Origin: Stomorhina lunata
Lineage: Eukaryota; Arthropoda; Insecta; Diptera; Rhiniidae
Direction: 5' to 3'
Length of the DNA: 64,000 bases
Assembly (NCBI GenBank): GCA_933228675.1
Contig: OW121743.1
Location: 97,527,998-97,591,997, forward strand
Positions 26,646 to 39,169 of this stretch are shown here, one piece after another. The position numbers were made by a program, and so were the translations under genes. The notes beneath the pieces were generated by a model, which was given only the letters and a program-made list of their open reading frames with translations, did no database searches and had not been told where the DNA came from. Position 1 is the stretch's first letter, and every line of letters begins with the position of its first letter.

Positions 26646-27744
26646 ATTTCGAAAAAATATTATGTCGGAATTTCTTCATGTGTATTCTAACTCAAAAAAA
26701 TGATACTTTAAAAAGAGGATCATATTAACTAAATAACCAAAACAAATTTATTTACATATGATTAAATATAATCTTTCAACTTTCCGAGCGGAAAAGAAAT
26801 AAAACAATGTTTGAATTTATTTCTCCTAAAATTTATTGAACTTCTTAACTGCACAATACAATCATCAAATTTAACTTTTAACAAAATATTCCTCCTTCTC
26901 GACTATTTAAACCAACAAAAGCCGTATAATTTTTTTCAACAAAAGAAAGATTTAAGATTTGGTAAATTTAACAATACAATTACAATGGAAATGATGCTCC
27001 TGCTTCGTGCCATGGAAATAAACAAAAAGTGGAAAAATCATAAACGAATAATACAACAATAAAGTAAAATGTACAAATTGAAAAATTACACATTTCGCAC
27101 AAGAAAAAGTTTAAGCTGATTCTGTTTTAAAGAAAACAAAAAAAAAACAAATTCTTGGTAGGCCCTTTATTTGCTGGTACATTTCTTATGAAAAGTCAAA
27201 GGGAATATTAAGATGAAGAAAGGACATGCTGAAGATATACATATACAAATGAAATATACATCTACTTTTGTTGTCAACTAATAAAAGGATTATAATAAAA
27301 GGTTTCTTCTCTTCTTTTTAAATGAAAATCTGTTTGAGTGTTTGTTTTCTTGTCTTGGCCAACAGTTTCTGTTGTTTGGCTAACCTTTTATTCTTTTTTT
27401 GCAGAAGATTTATGTTGAAGCGCTACATCATAAACAAAATAAATTCAAAAATTGTAAGATTTTTTTTTTCTTAAGAGAAGATTTAAACTTAACTAAATTG
27501 TCAACCAAAGAAAAAAGTTCATGACAAATTACATTAAAGATAATATAATCTCTCATTGACAATTTTGTTCGAGATATGTTTATTGAAATAAATGTAGGGT
27601 AAAAATATCTGTCTAAAAATCGTTCATTATTTGTCATTAAAAAAGTAAATACAACAAAGCTAAACTGATGAGTTATAAAAATTCATTGTAGCTTTTCCAT
27701 AAGATCATGTTTCATTGAAATTTATTCTTTACTTAGAAAAAGAT
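26646..27744. other. AT-rich spacer with a splice-site-like pair
   Basis: No recognised gene. Frames at 26811-27062 (plus) and 27428-27637 (minus) lack domains. The region around 27340-27460 has a good-looking insect 3' splice site followed 50 nt later by GTAAG; see the separate entry. Confidence 0.45.
27380..27458 (+). promoter_or_regulatory. candidate 3' splice site / micro-exon / 5' splice site
   Basis: CTAAC (27380-27384) resembles an insect branch point, followed by a T-rich tract and GCAG ending at 27404. Forty-nine nt later comes GTAAGA at 27454. The enclosed 27405-27453 is open in two of three frames. This order is what a micro-exon in a long intron would show. In such AT-rich DNA it can also arise by chance, and there is no neighbouring exon to join it to. 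Confidence 0.25.
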
Positions 27745-30638
27745 TTCTATAGAAAACCAAATGAAAGACTAATCAAATAAAATTTTCTATAGAAAAACTT
27801 TATATTGAAAATTTTGTATAGAATAATATTATATTTAAAATTTTCTAGAAAAATTTTGTAGTGAAAATTTTCTAAAGACATATTTTGTATTGAAAATTTT
27901 CTGAAGAATAATTTTGTATTAAAAATTTTCTATAAAAAAATTTTGTATTGAAAATTTTTTATAGAAATATTTTGTATTGAAATTTTCTATAGAAAATTTT
28001 TGTATTGAAAATGTTCAATAGAAAAATTTTGTATTGAAAATTTTCTATAGAAAATTTTACATTTTGAAAATTTCTATAGAAATTTTTGACAATAAAAAAT
28101 TTTTTATTGAAAATTTTCTATAGAAAACTTTTGTATTGAAAATTTTCTGTAGAAAAATTTTGTATTGAAAAATTTCTACAGAAAAATTTTATATTGAAAA
28201 TTTTCTACAGAAAAATTTTATATTGAAAATTTTCTGCAGAAAAATTCTATTTGAAAAATTTCAAAAAAAATTTTATATTGAAAATTTTCTAAAAAAAAAT
28301 TTTATATTGAAAATTTTTTATAGAAAAATTTTTTATACAAAAATTTTATATTGAAAATTTTCTATACAAAAATTTTATATTAAAATTTTTTTTAGAAATA
28401 TTTAATATTGAACATTTTCTTTACAAAAATTTTATATTCAAAATTTTCTATACAAAAATTTTATATTGAAATTTTTCTATAGAAAAATTGTATACTGAAA
28501 GTTTTCTATAGATAAATTTTATATTGAAAATTTTCTATAGAAAAATTTTATATTAAAAATTTTCAATAGAAAAATTTTATATTGAAAATTTTCAAAAGAA
28601 AAATTTTATTTGAAAATTTTCAATAAAAATTTTATATTGAAAATTTTCTGAAGAAAAATTTTAAATATATTGAAAAATTTTTATAGAAAAATTTAATATT
28701 GAAAATTTTCTATACAAAAATTTTATATTGAAAATTTTCTATACAAAAATTATATATTGAAATTTTTTTTTAGAAATATTTTATATTGAACATTTTCTTT
28801 ACAAAAATTTTATATTGAAAATTTTCTATAGAAAAATTTTATATTAAAATTTTCAATAGAAAAATTTTATTTGAAAATTTTCAATAAAAATTTTATATTG
28901 AAAATTTTCTGAAAAAAAATTTTATATTGAAAATTTTCTGAAAAAAAATTTTATATTGAAAATTTTTTATAGAAAAATTTAATATTGAAAATTTTCTATA
29001 CAAAAATTTTATATTGAAAATTTTCTCTACAAAAATTTTATATTGAAAATTTTTTATAGAAAAATTTTATATTGAAAATTTTTTATAGAAAAATTTTTAT
29101 TGAAAATTTTCTATAGAAAAATTTTATATTGAAATTTTCTATAGAAAAATTTTATATTGAAAATTTTCTATAGAAAAATTTTATATTGAAAATTTTTTAT
29201 AGAAAAATTTTTTAATGAAAATTTTCTATACAAAAATTTTATATTGAAAATTTTCTATAGAAAAATTTTAAATTGAATATTTTCTACAGAAAAATTTTAT
29301 TTTAAAATTTTCAACAAAAATTTTAAATTGAAATTTTTGTAAAGAAAAATTTTATATAGAAAAATTTTTTATTAAAAATTTTCTGTAGAAAAATTTCATA
29401 TCAAATTTTCTTTAAAAAATGTCATATCAAAAATTGTATATAGAAAAAATTTAATACTGAATTTATCTATAGATACATTTTATATCGAAAATTTTTTATA
29501 AAAAAATTTGATATTTAAAATTTTCTATAGAAAATTTGTATATCAAAAAATTTTTAAGAGAAAAATTTTGTATGGGAAATTTTTTTTCATTGCGTAAATT
29601 TTCTATAGAAAAATTTTGTATTAAAAATTTTCTGCAGAAAAATGTTGCATTAAAAAATTTCTACAGAAAAATTTTATTTGAAAATTTTCAATAAAAATTT
29701 TATATTGAAAATTCTATTTAATTCTAAAGAAAAATTTTATATTGAAAATTTTGTATACAAAAATTTTATATTGAAAATTTTTTATAGAAAAATTTTATAT
29801 TGAAAATTTTTTATAGAAAAATTTTATATTGAAAATTTTCTATAGAAAAATTTTATATTGAAATTTTCTATAGAAAAATTTTATATTGAAAATTTTCTAT
29901 AGAAAAATTTTATATTGAAAATTTTTTATAGAAAAATTTTATTTAAAAATTTTCTATACAAAAATTTTATATTGAAAATTTTCTATAGAAAAATTTTATA
30001 TGGAAAATTTTCTATAGAAAAAGTTTGTATTGAAATTTTTGTATTGAAAGTTTGTAATGAAAATTTTCTATAGAGAAATTTTTTATTAAAAATTTTCTAT
30101 AGAAAAATTTTATATTGAAAATTTTCTATAGAAAAATTTTATATTAAAAATTTTCTATAGAAAAATTTTATATTGGAAATTTTCTATAGAAAAATTTTGT
30201 ATTGAAAATTTTCTATAGAAACATTTTATATTGAAAATTTTCTACAGAAAAATTTTATTTGAAAATTTTCAATAAAAATTTAATATTGAAAATTTTCTAA
30301 AGAAAAATTTTATATTGAAAATTTTTTATAGAAAAATTTTATATTGAAAATTTTCTACACAAAAATTTTATATTGAAAATTTTGTATACAAAAATTTTAT
30401 ATTAAAAATTTTCTATAGAAATATTTTATATTGAAAATTTTCTATAGAAAAATTTTGTATTGAAAATTTTCTATTAAAAAATTTTGTAATGAAAATTTTC
30501 TATAGAAAGATTTTATATTGAAAATTTTGTATTGAAAATTTTCTATAGAAAAATTTTATATCGAGTATTTTTTATAAAAAAATTTTATTTAAAAAAATTG
30601 TATATCAAAAATTTCTATAGAAAAATTTTACATCAAAA
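27745..30638. repeat. 29-bp satellite array, linkers CTATAG and ATATTG
   Basis: The unit is CTATAG, A5, TTTTATATTG, A4, T4 (29 bp). The array is long and moderately homogeneous. A variant block with AATTTTATTTGAAAATTTTC then AATAAAAATT recurs at about 28605, 28866, 29665 and 30255, suggesting block duplications. The orientation is that of the ATATCG and ACATCG arrays on either side. Confidence 0.93.
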
Positions 30639-31964
30639 ATATCTAAATGCTTATATGTAAATTTCGCTAGTCACTTCAACAGAATTGAAGACGGTCCTTA
30701 TTTTGGTACGGAGAAATTGTATAAAAAAAAGTAAAAAAAATATAAAACTATTAATTTCTGGTTAAAGTAAAAATAATTTGAAGAATCAAATGATTCGATT
30801 TACAAGACATATTAAAATGATTCAGTTGATTTCTGTTATTACTTTTTGCTTGTAGCTTTGTCATCCTTATACCGAATTTCTTTAAAAAATCATTAAAAGT
30901 TCCCAAATTTTTTTAAGATGATTGAATTTAAGCCATAAAATTCTTGTTATTGATTAATTTTTAAACTCTTACTAATGCCTTAAAACAGCAAGTAACGATT
31001 GATTTAGTTAATACTTGAATATTTATGATGAAATTTCTTTTAAAAGTTTTCGCAAGAACTTTTTAATTAATTTGCAGGAAAAAAAATACACCACAACCAA
31101 AATATACATACTTTTTTTACAGCGCAAACGATATTGAATTAATGAATTTTTTTACTTATTTTAATATTTTGCATCAAGTTTATTCAACCTAATAATTTAT
31201 AAAACTTTATCATATTAAAATTCAGAGAATTTTTAAGCTTTCTCTATGATTTTAATGTTGATGAAAAATTTATACAAATCATTAATGTTAAGTTTCACTC
31301 AGCAACAAAACCCAAAAAATTCAACGAAAATTTGCATAACTTTTAAATACAATAAATAACAGTAGCAGCTCTGGCAAGCAGCAGCAACATAAGCAACATC
31401 ATTTTTTCAAAAGCAGGTAAAACATCAACATCATTATCAGTTTCATAATAAACATCATTGAAAATCATTAAATGGTAATAAATAGCTAATAGAGACAGAG
31501 TATATCGGTGTTAAGGGAGCACGTAAAAAATAAAAAATACGAATAATATTATTTAATATTATTTAGAGTATTTTAATGCAGAAAAATAAATATACACATT
31601 AATATACAAAAAATTTAGTTGTTGCTACAACTGATTTTCCCCTTATTGTTGTTCTTTGCTTAAGCTCAAATACAGGAGCTTCATTCACACCGACCGAAAT
31701 ACAAAACCATCTACATGAGGAATATCATCAAAAATTAAACGCATAAAGAACAAAAATGGGGTGTTTATGTATTTATTTAGTTTAAGATACTTTATAAAGG
31801 GCAACAACAAAAAAATGGAAATTGAAAAAAGTAAAAAAAAAATTGAAAGGTTGTGATGAAAATTTAAACTATATAAATCGTTGGAACATGCAGACATAAA
31901 ACATATGGTAAGTTGACAGATACAAGAAAGAAGACAGCATGAAATATTGCTCAGTATTTAAAGA
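30639..31964. other. AT-rich spacer
   Basis: No gene is recognised. A CAG/CAA-rich patch lies at about 31361-31400 (GTAGCAGCTCTGGCAAGCAG). The minus frame 31685-31897 is hydrophobic and without a recognisable domain; I treat it as chance. Confidence 0.5.
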
Positions 31965-32327
31965 CTACAAAATTTTTTACCAAAAAGTTAAAGTTAAACA
32001 TATATATAAAAATTTCTGTGAAAAATTTTTAAGAAAACAATAAATTTAAAAAAACTTGTTATCAAAATTTGCATAGAAAATTTTTTATAAAAAAAAAAAT
32101 TCAAAGTATATTTTGTGGAAAAATTTTGCTTCGAAATTTGAAACCGAAAATTTTTTATAGAAAATTTTATAAAGAAAAAAATTTAACATCAAAAATTTTC
32201 TATAGAAAAATTTTACATAATGAATTTTCCATTGAAAAAATTAACAATTAAAATCTTATAAAGAAAAACTTTACATCGAAAAGTTTCTACAGAAAAATTT
32301 TACACTGAAAGTTTTCTACAGAAAAAT
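31965..32327. repeat. degenerate satellite, ACATCG type (left part)
   Basis: Irregular A-run/T-run units with CTATAG and ACATCG-like linkers lead into the hammerhead repeat at 32328. The plus frame at 32069-32251 is repeat peptide only. Confidence 0.8.
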
Positions 32328-32503
32328 CTGTCTAAATTGGAGATAATCCTCCTGAAGAGATGGCTTAACCAACCATCGAAACGCGTCGAGGAATTTGGTT
32401 TCTCCGCAAACATTTTTTGGCTTTTTATCAATAAATTGGTCCGTTACATTAATAAATAAATGTAACAGATTTGGGATCAAATGCGAATACTCTTCTGTTT
32501 GAA
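32328..32503 (+). mobile_element. Penelope-like/retrozyme repeat, copy 2, intact hammerhead
   Basis: Dispersed repeat shared with 20772-20918 and 43380-43655. It runs from CTGTCTAAATTGG through the hammerhead core, GGCTTTTTATCAATAAATTG, the hairpin GTTACATT...AATGTAAC (32439-32464) and the tail TTTGGGATCAAATGCGAATA. It is inserted in satellite DNA with no obvious target duplication. Known families carrying a type I hammerhead of this layout are Penelope-like elements and their non-autonomous retrozyme relatives. No reverse transcriptase is present here, so this is a terminal-repeat fragment or a short non-autonomous copy. Confidence 0.85.
32339..32405 (+). ncRNA. type I hammerhead ribozyme motif (dimeric-type stem III)
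   Basis: All core elements are visible. CTGAAGA (32352-32358) fits CUGANGA. Stem II is GATGG (32359-32363) with CCATC (32373-32377) around a 9-nt loop. GAAA is at 32378-32381. Stem III is the palindrome ACGCGT (32381-32386), too short to close by itself but able to pair between two copies. The GTC cleavage triplet ends at 32387. Stem I is TCCTC (32347-32351) with GAGGA (32388-32392), then an asymmetric internal loop, then GGAGA (32339-32343) with TCTCC (32401-32405). Self-cleavage would fall between 32387 and 32388. Activity is inferred from the fold. Confidence 0.85.
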
Positions 32504-35500
32504 GAAAAATTTTACATCGAAAATTTTCTATAGAAAAAGAAGAACATTTTCTATAGAAAAACTTTAAACGGTAAATCTTCTTTAGAAAAAATTAAAAACA
32601 AAAATTTTATATTGAAAATTGTTAACAGAAAAATTTTGTACCGAAAATTTTGTATTATTTTAAAATTTTACTTCGGAAAAATTTTTCATCGAAAATTTTC
32701 TACAGAAAAATTTTACATCGAAAATGTTTTATAAAAAAAATTTACATCGAAAATTTTCAATAGCAAAATTTTATATTGAAAAAATTTACACCGAAAATTT
32801 TCCATTGAAAAATTTTTTAGCCAAAATTTTTTATGGAAAAATTTTAAACAAAAAATTTTACACAAAAAATTTTCTGTAGAAAACTTTTACTTCGAATATT
32901 TTTAATAGACCTCCAAATTTTCTATAGACAAATTTAACACCTAAATATTGTTCATGGAAAAGTTTTGCAGCGAATTTTGTTAAGAAATTCTTCTATATAA
33001 GATTTTGCATTGAAAATTTTTTGTAGAAAAATTTTATACCGAAAATTTTCTATAGAAAATTTTACAGCGAAAATTATGTAAAGAAAAATTTTACAACGAA
33101 AATTTTACACCCAAAATTTTCTATGAAACATTTTAAAACGAAAAGTTTGTATAGAAAAATTTTACACCGAAAATATTTTATAGAAAACTTTTACAACTAA
33201 AATTTTTTATAGAAAAATTTTACACCGAAAATTTTCTATAAACAAATTTTACACCGAAAATTTTGTACAGAAAAGTTTACACCCAAAATTTTCTATAGAA
33301 AAATTTTAAATCGTACATTTTGTATATAAAAATTTACACCAAAAATTTTACTTCGAAAATTTTTTATAGAAAAATTTTGTAATCCACAAAAAATGTACAT
33401 CGAAAATTATCTACAGAAAAATTTCATATCAAAATATTTTCGATAAAAAAATTTTCCACCAAAAATTGTCTGTAAAAAAATTTTTCACCAAAAATTTTTT
33501 ATAGAAAAATTTTATACCGAAAATTTTCTATAAAAAACTTTATATTGAAAATTTTCTATAAAAAAATTAACATCGATGTTTTCTATAGAAAAATATTGAG
33601 TCAAGAATTTTTTATGGAAACATTTTACATCGAAAATTTTCTATAGAATCATTTTTCACCAAAAATTTCTATAGTAAATTTTCTATTTAAAAACTTTACA
33701 TTGAAAATTTTTTTATAGAAAAATTTTACATCGATAATTTTCTATAAAAAATTTTATATTGAAAATTTTCTATAAATAATTTTACATCGATATTTTCTTA
33801 AGAAAAATTTTGCATTGAAAATTTTTTATGGAAAAATTTTACGTCGAAAATTTTCTATAGAAAAATTTTTCACCAAAAATTTTACATTGAAAATTTTTTA
33901 TAGAAAAATTTTAAATGGAAAATTTTGTATAAAAAAATTTTACATTGAAAATTTTCTATACAAAAATTTTATATCGATATTTTCTATAAAACATTTTTGC
34001 ATCGAAAATTTTTTATGCAAAAATTTTACATCGAAAATTTTCTATACAAGAATTTTAATATAATTTTCTATAGAAAAATTTTATATCCAAAATTTTTTTT
34101 AGAACAATTTTACATCGAAAATTTTCTATAGAAAAATTGTGCACTGAAAATTTTGTATAGAAAAATTTTACACCGAAAATTATCTATAGAAAAATTGTAC
34201 ACCAAAAATTTTCTACAGAAAACTTTTACGCCTAAAAATTTTTGTAGAACAATTTTACATGGATATTTTCTATAGAAAAATTTTTCATCGAAAATTTTCT
34301 GTAACAAAATTTTATATCGAAATTTTTCTTGAAAAAATTTGCATGGAAAATTTTTTATAAAAAAATTTTACATCGAATATTTTTTATAAAAATTTTACAT
34401 CGAAAATTTTCAATAGAAAACATTTACATCAAAAATTTTAAATTGAAAAAAAATTTCTATTGAAAAATGTAATGTAATTTTCTATAGAAAAATTTTACAA
34501 AGAAAATTTTCTAACAAAAATTTTATACTAAAAATTTTCTATAGATAAATTTTGCACCAAAAATTTTACACCGAAAATTTTGTATAGAAAAATTTAACAT
34601 ATTTTTTTATATGCTATGTCAGTCATAGTCATAAAGAAAAATTTTACAACGAAAATTTTACACCCAAAATTTTCTATGAAACATTTTAAAACGAAAAGTT
34701 TGTATAGAAAAATTTTACACCGAAAATATTTTATAGAAAACTTTTACAACTAAAATTTTTTATAGAAAAATTTTACACCGAAAATTTTCTATAAACAAAT
34801 TTTATACCGAAAATTTTGTACAGAAAAGTTTACACCCAAAATTTTCTATAGAAAAATTTTAAATCGAACATTTTGTATATAAAAATTTACACCAAAAATT
34901 TTACTTCGAAAATTTTTTATAGAAAAATTTTGTAATCCACAAAAAATGTACATCGAAAATTATCTACAGAAAAATTTCATATCAAAATATTTTCGATAAA
35001 AAATTTTCCACCAAAAATTGTCTGTAAAAAAATTTTTCACCAAAAATTTTTTATAGAAAAATTTTATACCGAAAATTTTCTATAAAAAACTTTATATTGA
35101 AAATTTTCTATAAAAAAATTAACATCGATGTTTTCTATAGAAAAATATTGAGTCAAGAATTTTTTATGGAAACATTTTACATCGAAAATTTTCTATAGAA
35201 TCATTTTTCACCAAAAATTTCTATAGTAAATTTTCTATTTAAAAACTTTACATTGAAAATTCTATATTGAAAATTTTTTTATAGAAAAATTTTACATCGA
35301 TAATTTTCTATAAAAAATTTTATATTGAAAATTTTCTATAAATAATTTTACATCGATATTTTCTTAAGAAAAATTTTGCATTGAAAATTTTTTATGGAAA
35401 AATTTTACGTCGAAAATTTTCTATAGAAAAATTTTTCACCAAAAATTTTACATTGAAAATTTTTTATAGAAAAATTTTACATGGAAAATTTTGTATAAAA

Positions 35501-37250
35501 AAATTTTACATTGAAAATTTTCTATACAAAAATTTTACATCGATATTTTCTATAAAACATTTTTGCATCGAAAATTTTTTATGCAAAAATTTTACATCGA
35601 AAATTTTCTATACAAGAATTTTAATATAATTTTCTATAGAAAAATTTTATATCCAAAATTTTTTTAGAACAATTTTACATCGAAAATTTTCTATAGAAAA
35701 ATTGTGCACTGAAAATTTTGTATAGAAAAATTTTACACCGAAAATTATCTATAGAAAAATTGTACACCAAAAATTTTCTACAAAAAACTTTTACGCCTAA
35801 AAATTTTTGTAGAAAAATTTTACATGGATATTTTCTATAGAAAAATTTTTCATCGAAAATTTTCTGTAACAAAATTTTATATCGAAATTTTTCTTGAAAA
35901 AATTTGCATGGAAAATTTTTTATAAAAAAATTTTACATCGAATATTTTTTATAAAAATTTTACATCGAAAATTTTCAATAGAAAACTTTTACATCAAAAA
36001 TTTTAAATTGAAAAAAATTTTCTTTTGAAAAATGTAATGTAATTTTCTATAGAAAAATTTTACAAAGAAAATTTTCTAACACAAATGTTACACCGAAAAT
36101 TTTCTATATATAAATCTTACACCAAAAAATTTCTATAGCAAAATTTATTTTCAGAAAAATTTATATCGATAATTTTCTAAAGAAAAAAATCTATAGAATA
36201 ATTTTACACCAAAAATTTTCTATAGAAAAATTTTTCTTTGAAAAATTTTTATAAAAAAAAATTTAACACCGAAAATTGTCTATAGAAAAATTTTACACCG
36301 AAAATTTTCTATTGAAAAATTTTACACTAAAAATTTTCTATAGAAAAAATGTACAAAAATTTTTAAAAATTTTTTATAGAAAAATTTTACATCGAAAATT
36401 TTCTATAAAAAAATTTTACATTGAAAATTTCCTATACAAAAATTTTATATCAATATTTTCTATAAAAAAATTTTGCACCAAAATTTAGAAAAATATTGCA
36501 ATATTTAGAAAAATTTTGCATCGAAAATTTTTTATAGAAAAATTTTACACCGAAAATTTTCCATAGAAAAATTTTACACTGAAAATTTTTTATAGAAAAA
36601 TTTTACACCGAAATTTTTCTACAGAAAACTTTTACACCTAAAAATTTTTGTAGAAAAATTTTACATGGAATATTTTCTATAGAAAATTTTTTCATCGAAA
36701 ATTTTCTGTAGAAAAATTTTATATCGAAATTTTTCTTGAAAAAATTTGCATGGAAAATTTTTTATAAAAAAATTTTACATCGAATATTTTTTATAAAAAT
36801 TTTATATCGAAAATGTTTTCTATAAAATAATTTTACACCTAAACATTTTTTATAGAAAAATGTTGCAACGAAAATTTTCTATAGAAAAATTTTACATGGA
36901 ACAAAAATTTTACACTAAAAATTTTCTATAGATAAATTTTACACCAAAAATTTTACACCGAAAATTTTGTATAGAAAAATTTAGCATCAAAAATTTGTAT
37001 ATATGCTCTATCAGTCATTTTGCATCCCTGATTCAAGACGTAAGCTATTTTTTCAGATATAGCTTAAGCAAGAAGACCCCTGTCAAAGGTCTAGAGTCCC
37101 TGCTGAAAAATTTTTCATAGATAAATTTATATATCAAAAAATTTTATACAATAACATTTCGATATTGAAAATTTTTATGTAAAAATAATTTCATACCGAA
37201 CTTTTTTCATAGAAAAAGTTTTGTATAAATAAATTGTGTATGAAATGTTT
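32504..37250. repeat. 29-bp satellite arrays, linkers CTATAG and ACATCG/ACACCG, with 1.55-kb duplication
   Basis: Units read CTATAG, A5, TTTTACATCG (or ACACCG, ACATTG), A4, T4. Homogeneity is low, but large blocks are duplicated: 33079 to about 34560 is repeated from 34632 to about 36110 (offset 1553, becoming 1566 after a 14-nt insertion near 35256). A smaller block at about 34216-34400 recurs at 35781-35960 and again at 36617-36805. The end landmark TATATGCTATGTCAGTCAT (34610-34628) has a diverged partner at about 37001-37019. Frames at 33815-34063, 34110-34307, 35381-35629, 35675-35872 and 36276-36488 are paired simply because the DNA is duplicated; they are not genes. Confidence 0.9.
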
Positions 37251-38555
37251 TTTTAATTTCTATTTTATTTATTTTATTATGTTTTAATCAGATTCCTGCA
37301 TATATTTCTCGCATTTACTGTCAACATTTTACAACATTAACATTAAGTTTCGTAACATTTTTAATAAAAAAAGTCATAAAATAAAAATCAAAAAGTTTCT
37401 ACAATATTTCTATATATCCCATTGCGTGATATATGATTTCAAAAATTTGTTTCTGCACATTTCATTTATTTATGCTCTACTAAAAAACAAATAATATATT
37501 TTAAAGCCTTAATCAAAATGAAAAATAAGTTTAAACATTTTTTACTTTTACAATTTTTTTACCCTACATATAAAAATGGACAACATTAACACGAGCAGCA
37601 GAAGAAAAAAGGTAAAAAATGGTTGTAGATGAAATCACTTACCTTTTAAATTGACTGAGGATAATCCGTATTATATCCAATTGTCAACTGTGACACAATT
37701 TTTCTTTTAGTTTTTTACATTTAGTAAAGAGCATGATTTAAGGTAGAAATATTGATTGGAACATTTTACATAAGACAAAATCAACAGCAACAAGAACATT
37801 ACTTTAATAAATTACTAAGTTTATTTATTTATTTACTTATTTATCTATTTACTCATTTATTTCTCTATAGATTTATTTTATTCTATTCTATTGATTTAGG
37901 CTTCTGATTTTATTTTCACTTTTATTTGGAGTTGGACAAATATTTATTTATTTATTTTCACAGGATTTCACTTAAATTTGTTTTAATAAATTAAATTTTT
38001 GTTATTTGTTAGATTTTTTTTTAATTGAACACATATTTTTGAAATTTTTATTTTTAATTTGCTTTGATTGTGTAGAACATATATTTTTTTTTATTTGATT
38101 TCAATTAAATTATTGATTATTTGTTATTGTATTATTTTAAATTAATTACTTTAAATTGATTTGATACAAAAGAAACATATTAAATTTTATATATTTTTAT
38201 AAAAAAATATATTTTAATTTTTTATATTGCTTTAAAAATGCAAATTATTTGGATTGATAGGTATTAATTGAAGAACAATATTTTCAATTTATAGCTCAAC
38301 CATAAAAAACACTCATACGTATAAGTGATTTCTTTTTTATTGGATATTCAAAAATTACTCATACGTTCAGTTTACCCAAATATTATTTACATGGAAAATC
38401 ATAAAAAAAGTTATCGTGTATTAACTTTCATTGTTCATAATTCAATAGTTTTTAAGCCAACATTATTTGTTATCATTTCATTTCGCCTTTTTTTATTAAA
38501 CTACTCATAAAAATCAATATTTTAAAGGTTTAACTTTTTTTTTACTATCCATATC
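37251..38555. other. AT-rich spacer with TTTA microsatellite
   Basis: Single-copy, very AT-rich sequence. An imperfect TTTA/TTTC tetranucleotide tract lies at about 37818-37870. The plus frame at 38325-38510 has no domain and is probably chance. Confidence 0.5.
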
Positions 38556-39169
38556 CAGTAAAAAATATATGGATTAATCCATAATCGAGCAACAAAGGAG
38601 TAATAACTTGTTCATCTATTTGGAGTAATAAACGAGCTATCGAAACTTTTTATTTTGTTTTGTTGTTTATGCCTCGCTTAATACTCCAAATGGATCAACA
38701 AGGGATGCATCAGTTAGTTTTTTTTTCTTTGACATAACAAAAAATATTTTGTTCAAATTAAATTGATATGGATCAAAAAATACAATGTTTTTTACTTTTT
38801 TTATTTCGGTAATTGGCGAATTTTTAATTGCATGTTTTAAATAATATATTACGCGTTGTCTTTTCTTTAATTTTCTTGCAGAAGCACTTAAAGACACGTT
38901 TCCAATGTAAATAAAAATTAATATTTTCTGATTTTTGTAAAAACCAAATTTTTATTTTATATGAATATTTACTCCCTTTATGCTCCTTTAGGAGACAAAA
39001 ACGATTACTCCCTCTGTCGTCATTTTCAAGACTAAAGGGAGTACTCCATAAGGGGCTTAAAAGGAGTACTCGTGTCTGCGGACATGCTGTGTTAAAAAAT
39101 TATGGAGTAATCCATTACTCGCAAAGGAGCGCTACAAGAGTACTCTTTGGATGATCCTATTTTTTACTA
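38556..39169. mobile_element. candidate non-autonomous DNA transposon with TACTCC subterminal motifs
   Basis: The left end CAGTAAAAAATATATGGATT...TCCA (38556-38581) matches the reverse complement of the right end (TAGTAAAAAATAGGATCATC plus CA, 39148-39169), apart from a short gap and a few substitutions. Inside each end GGAGTA/TACTCC words are unusually dense: at least ten, for example 38597, 38632, 38680, 38968, 39007 and 39032-39042. Clustered subterminal motifs are typical of hAT-like and related DNA transposons, where they bind transposase. I see no clear target-site duplication. The 76-codon minus frame at 38667-38897 uses a non-ATG start and shows no transposase motif. Confidence 0.55.

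Noticed and set aside
33815..35872. Paired open frames (33815-34063 with 35381-35629; 34110-34307 with 35675-35872) that look like a duplicated gene family
   Set aside because: The peptides are Lys/Phe/Tyr/Ile repeats read straight from the satellite, and their pairing reflects the 1.55-kb DNA duplication. There is no domain and no codon signal.
38667..38897. 76-codon minus frame inside the TACTCC element as a possible transposase remnant
   Set aside because: No catalytic or DNA-binding motif is visible, and its end simply reads through the subterminal TACTCC motifs.
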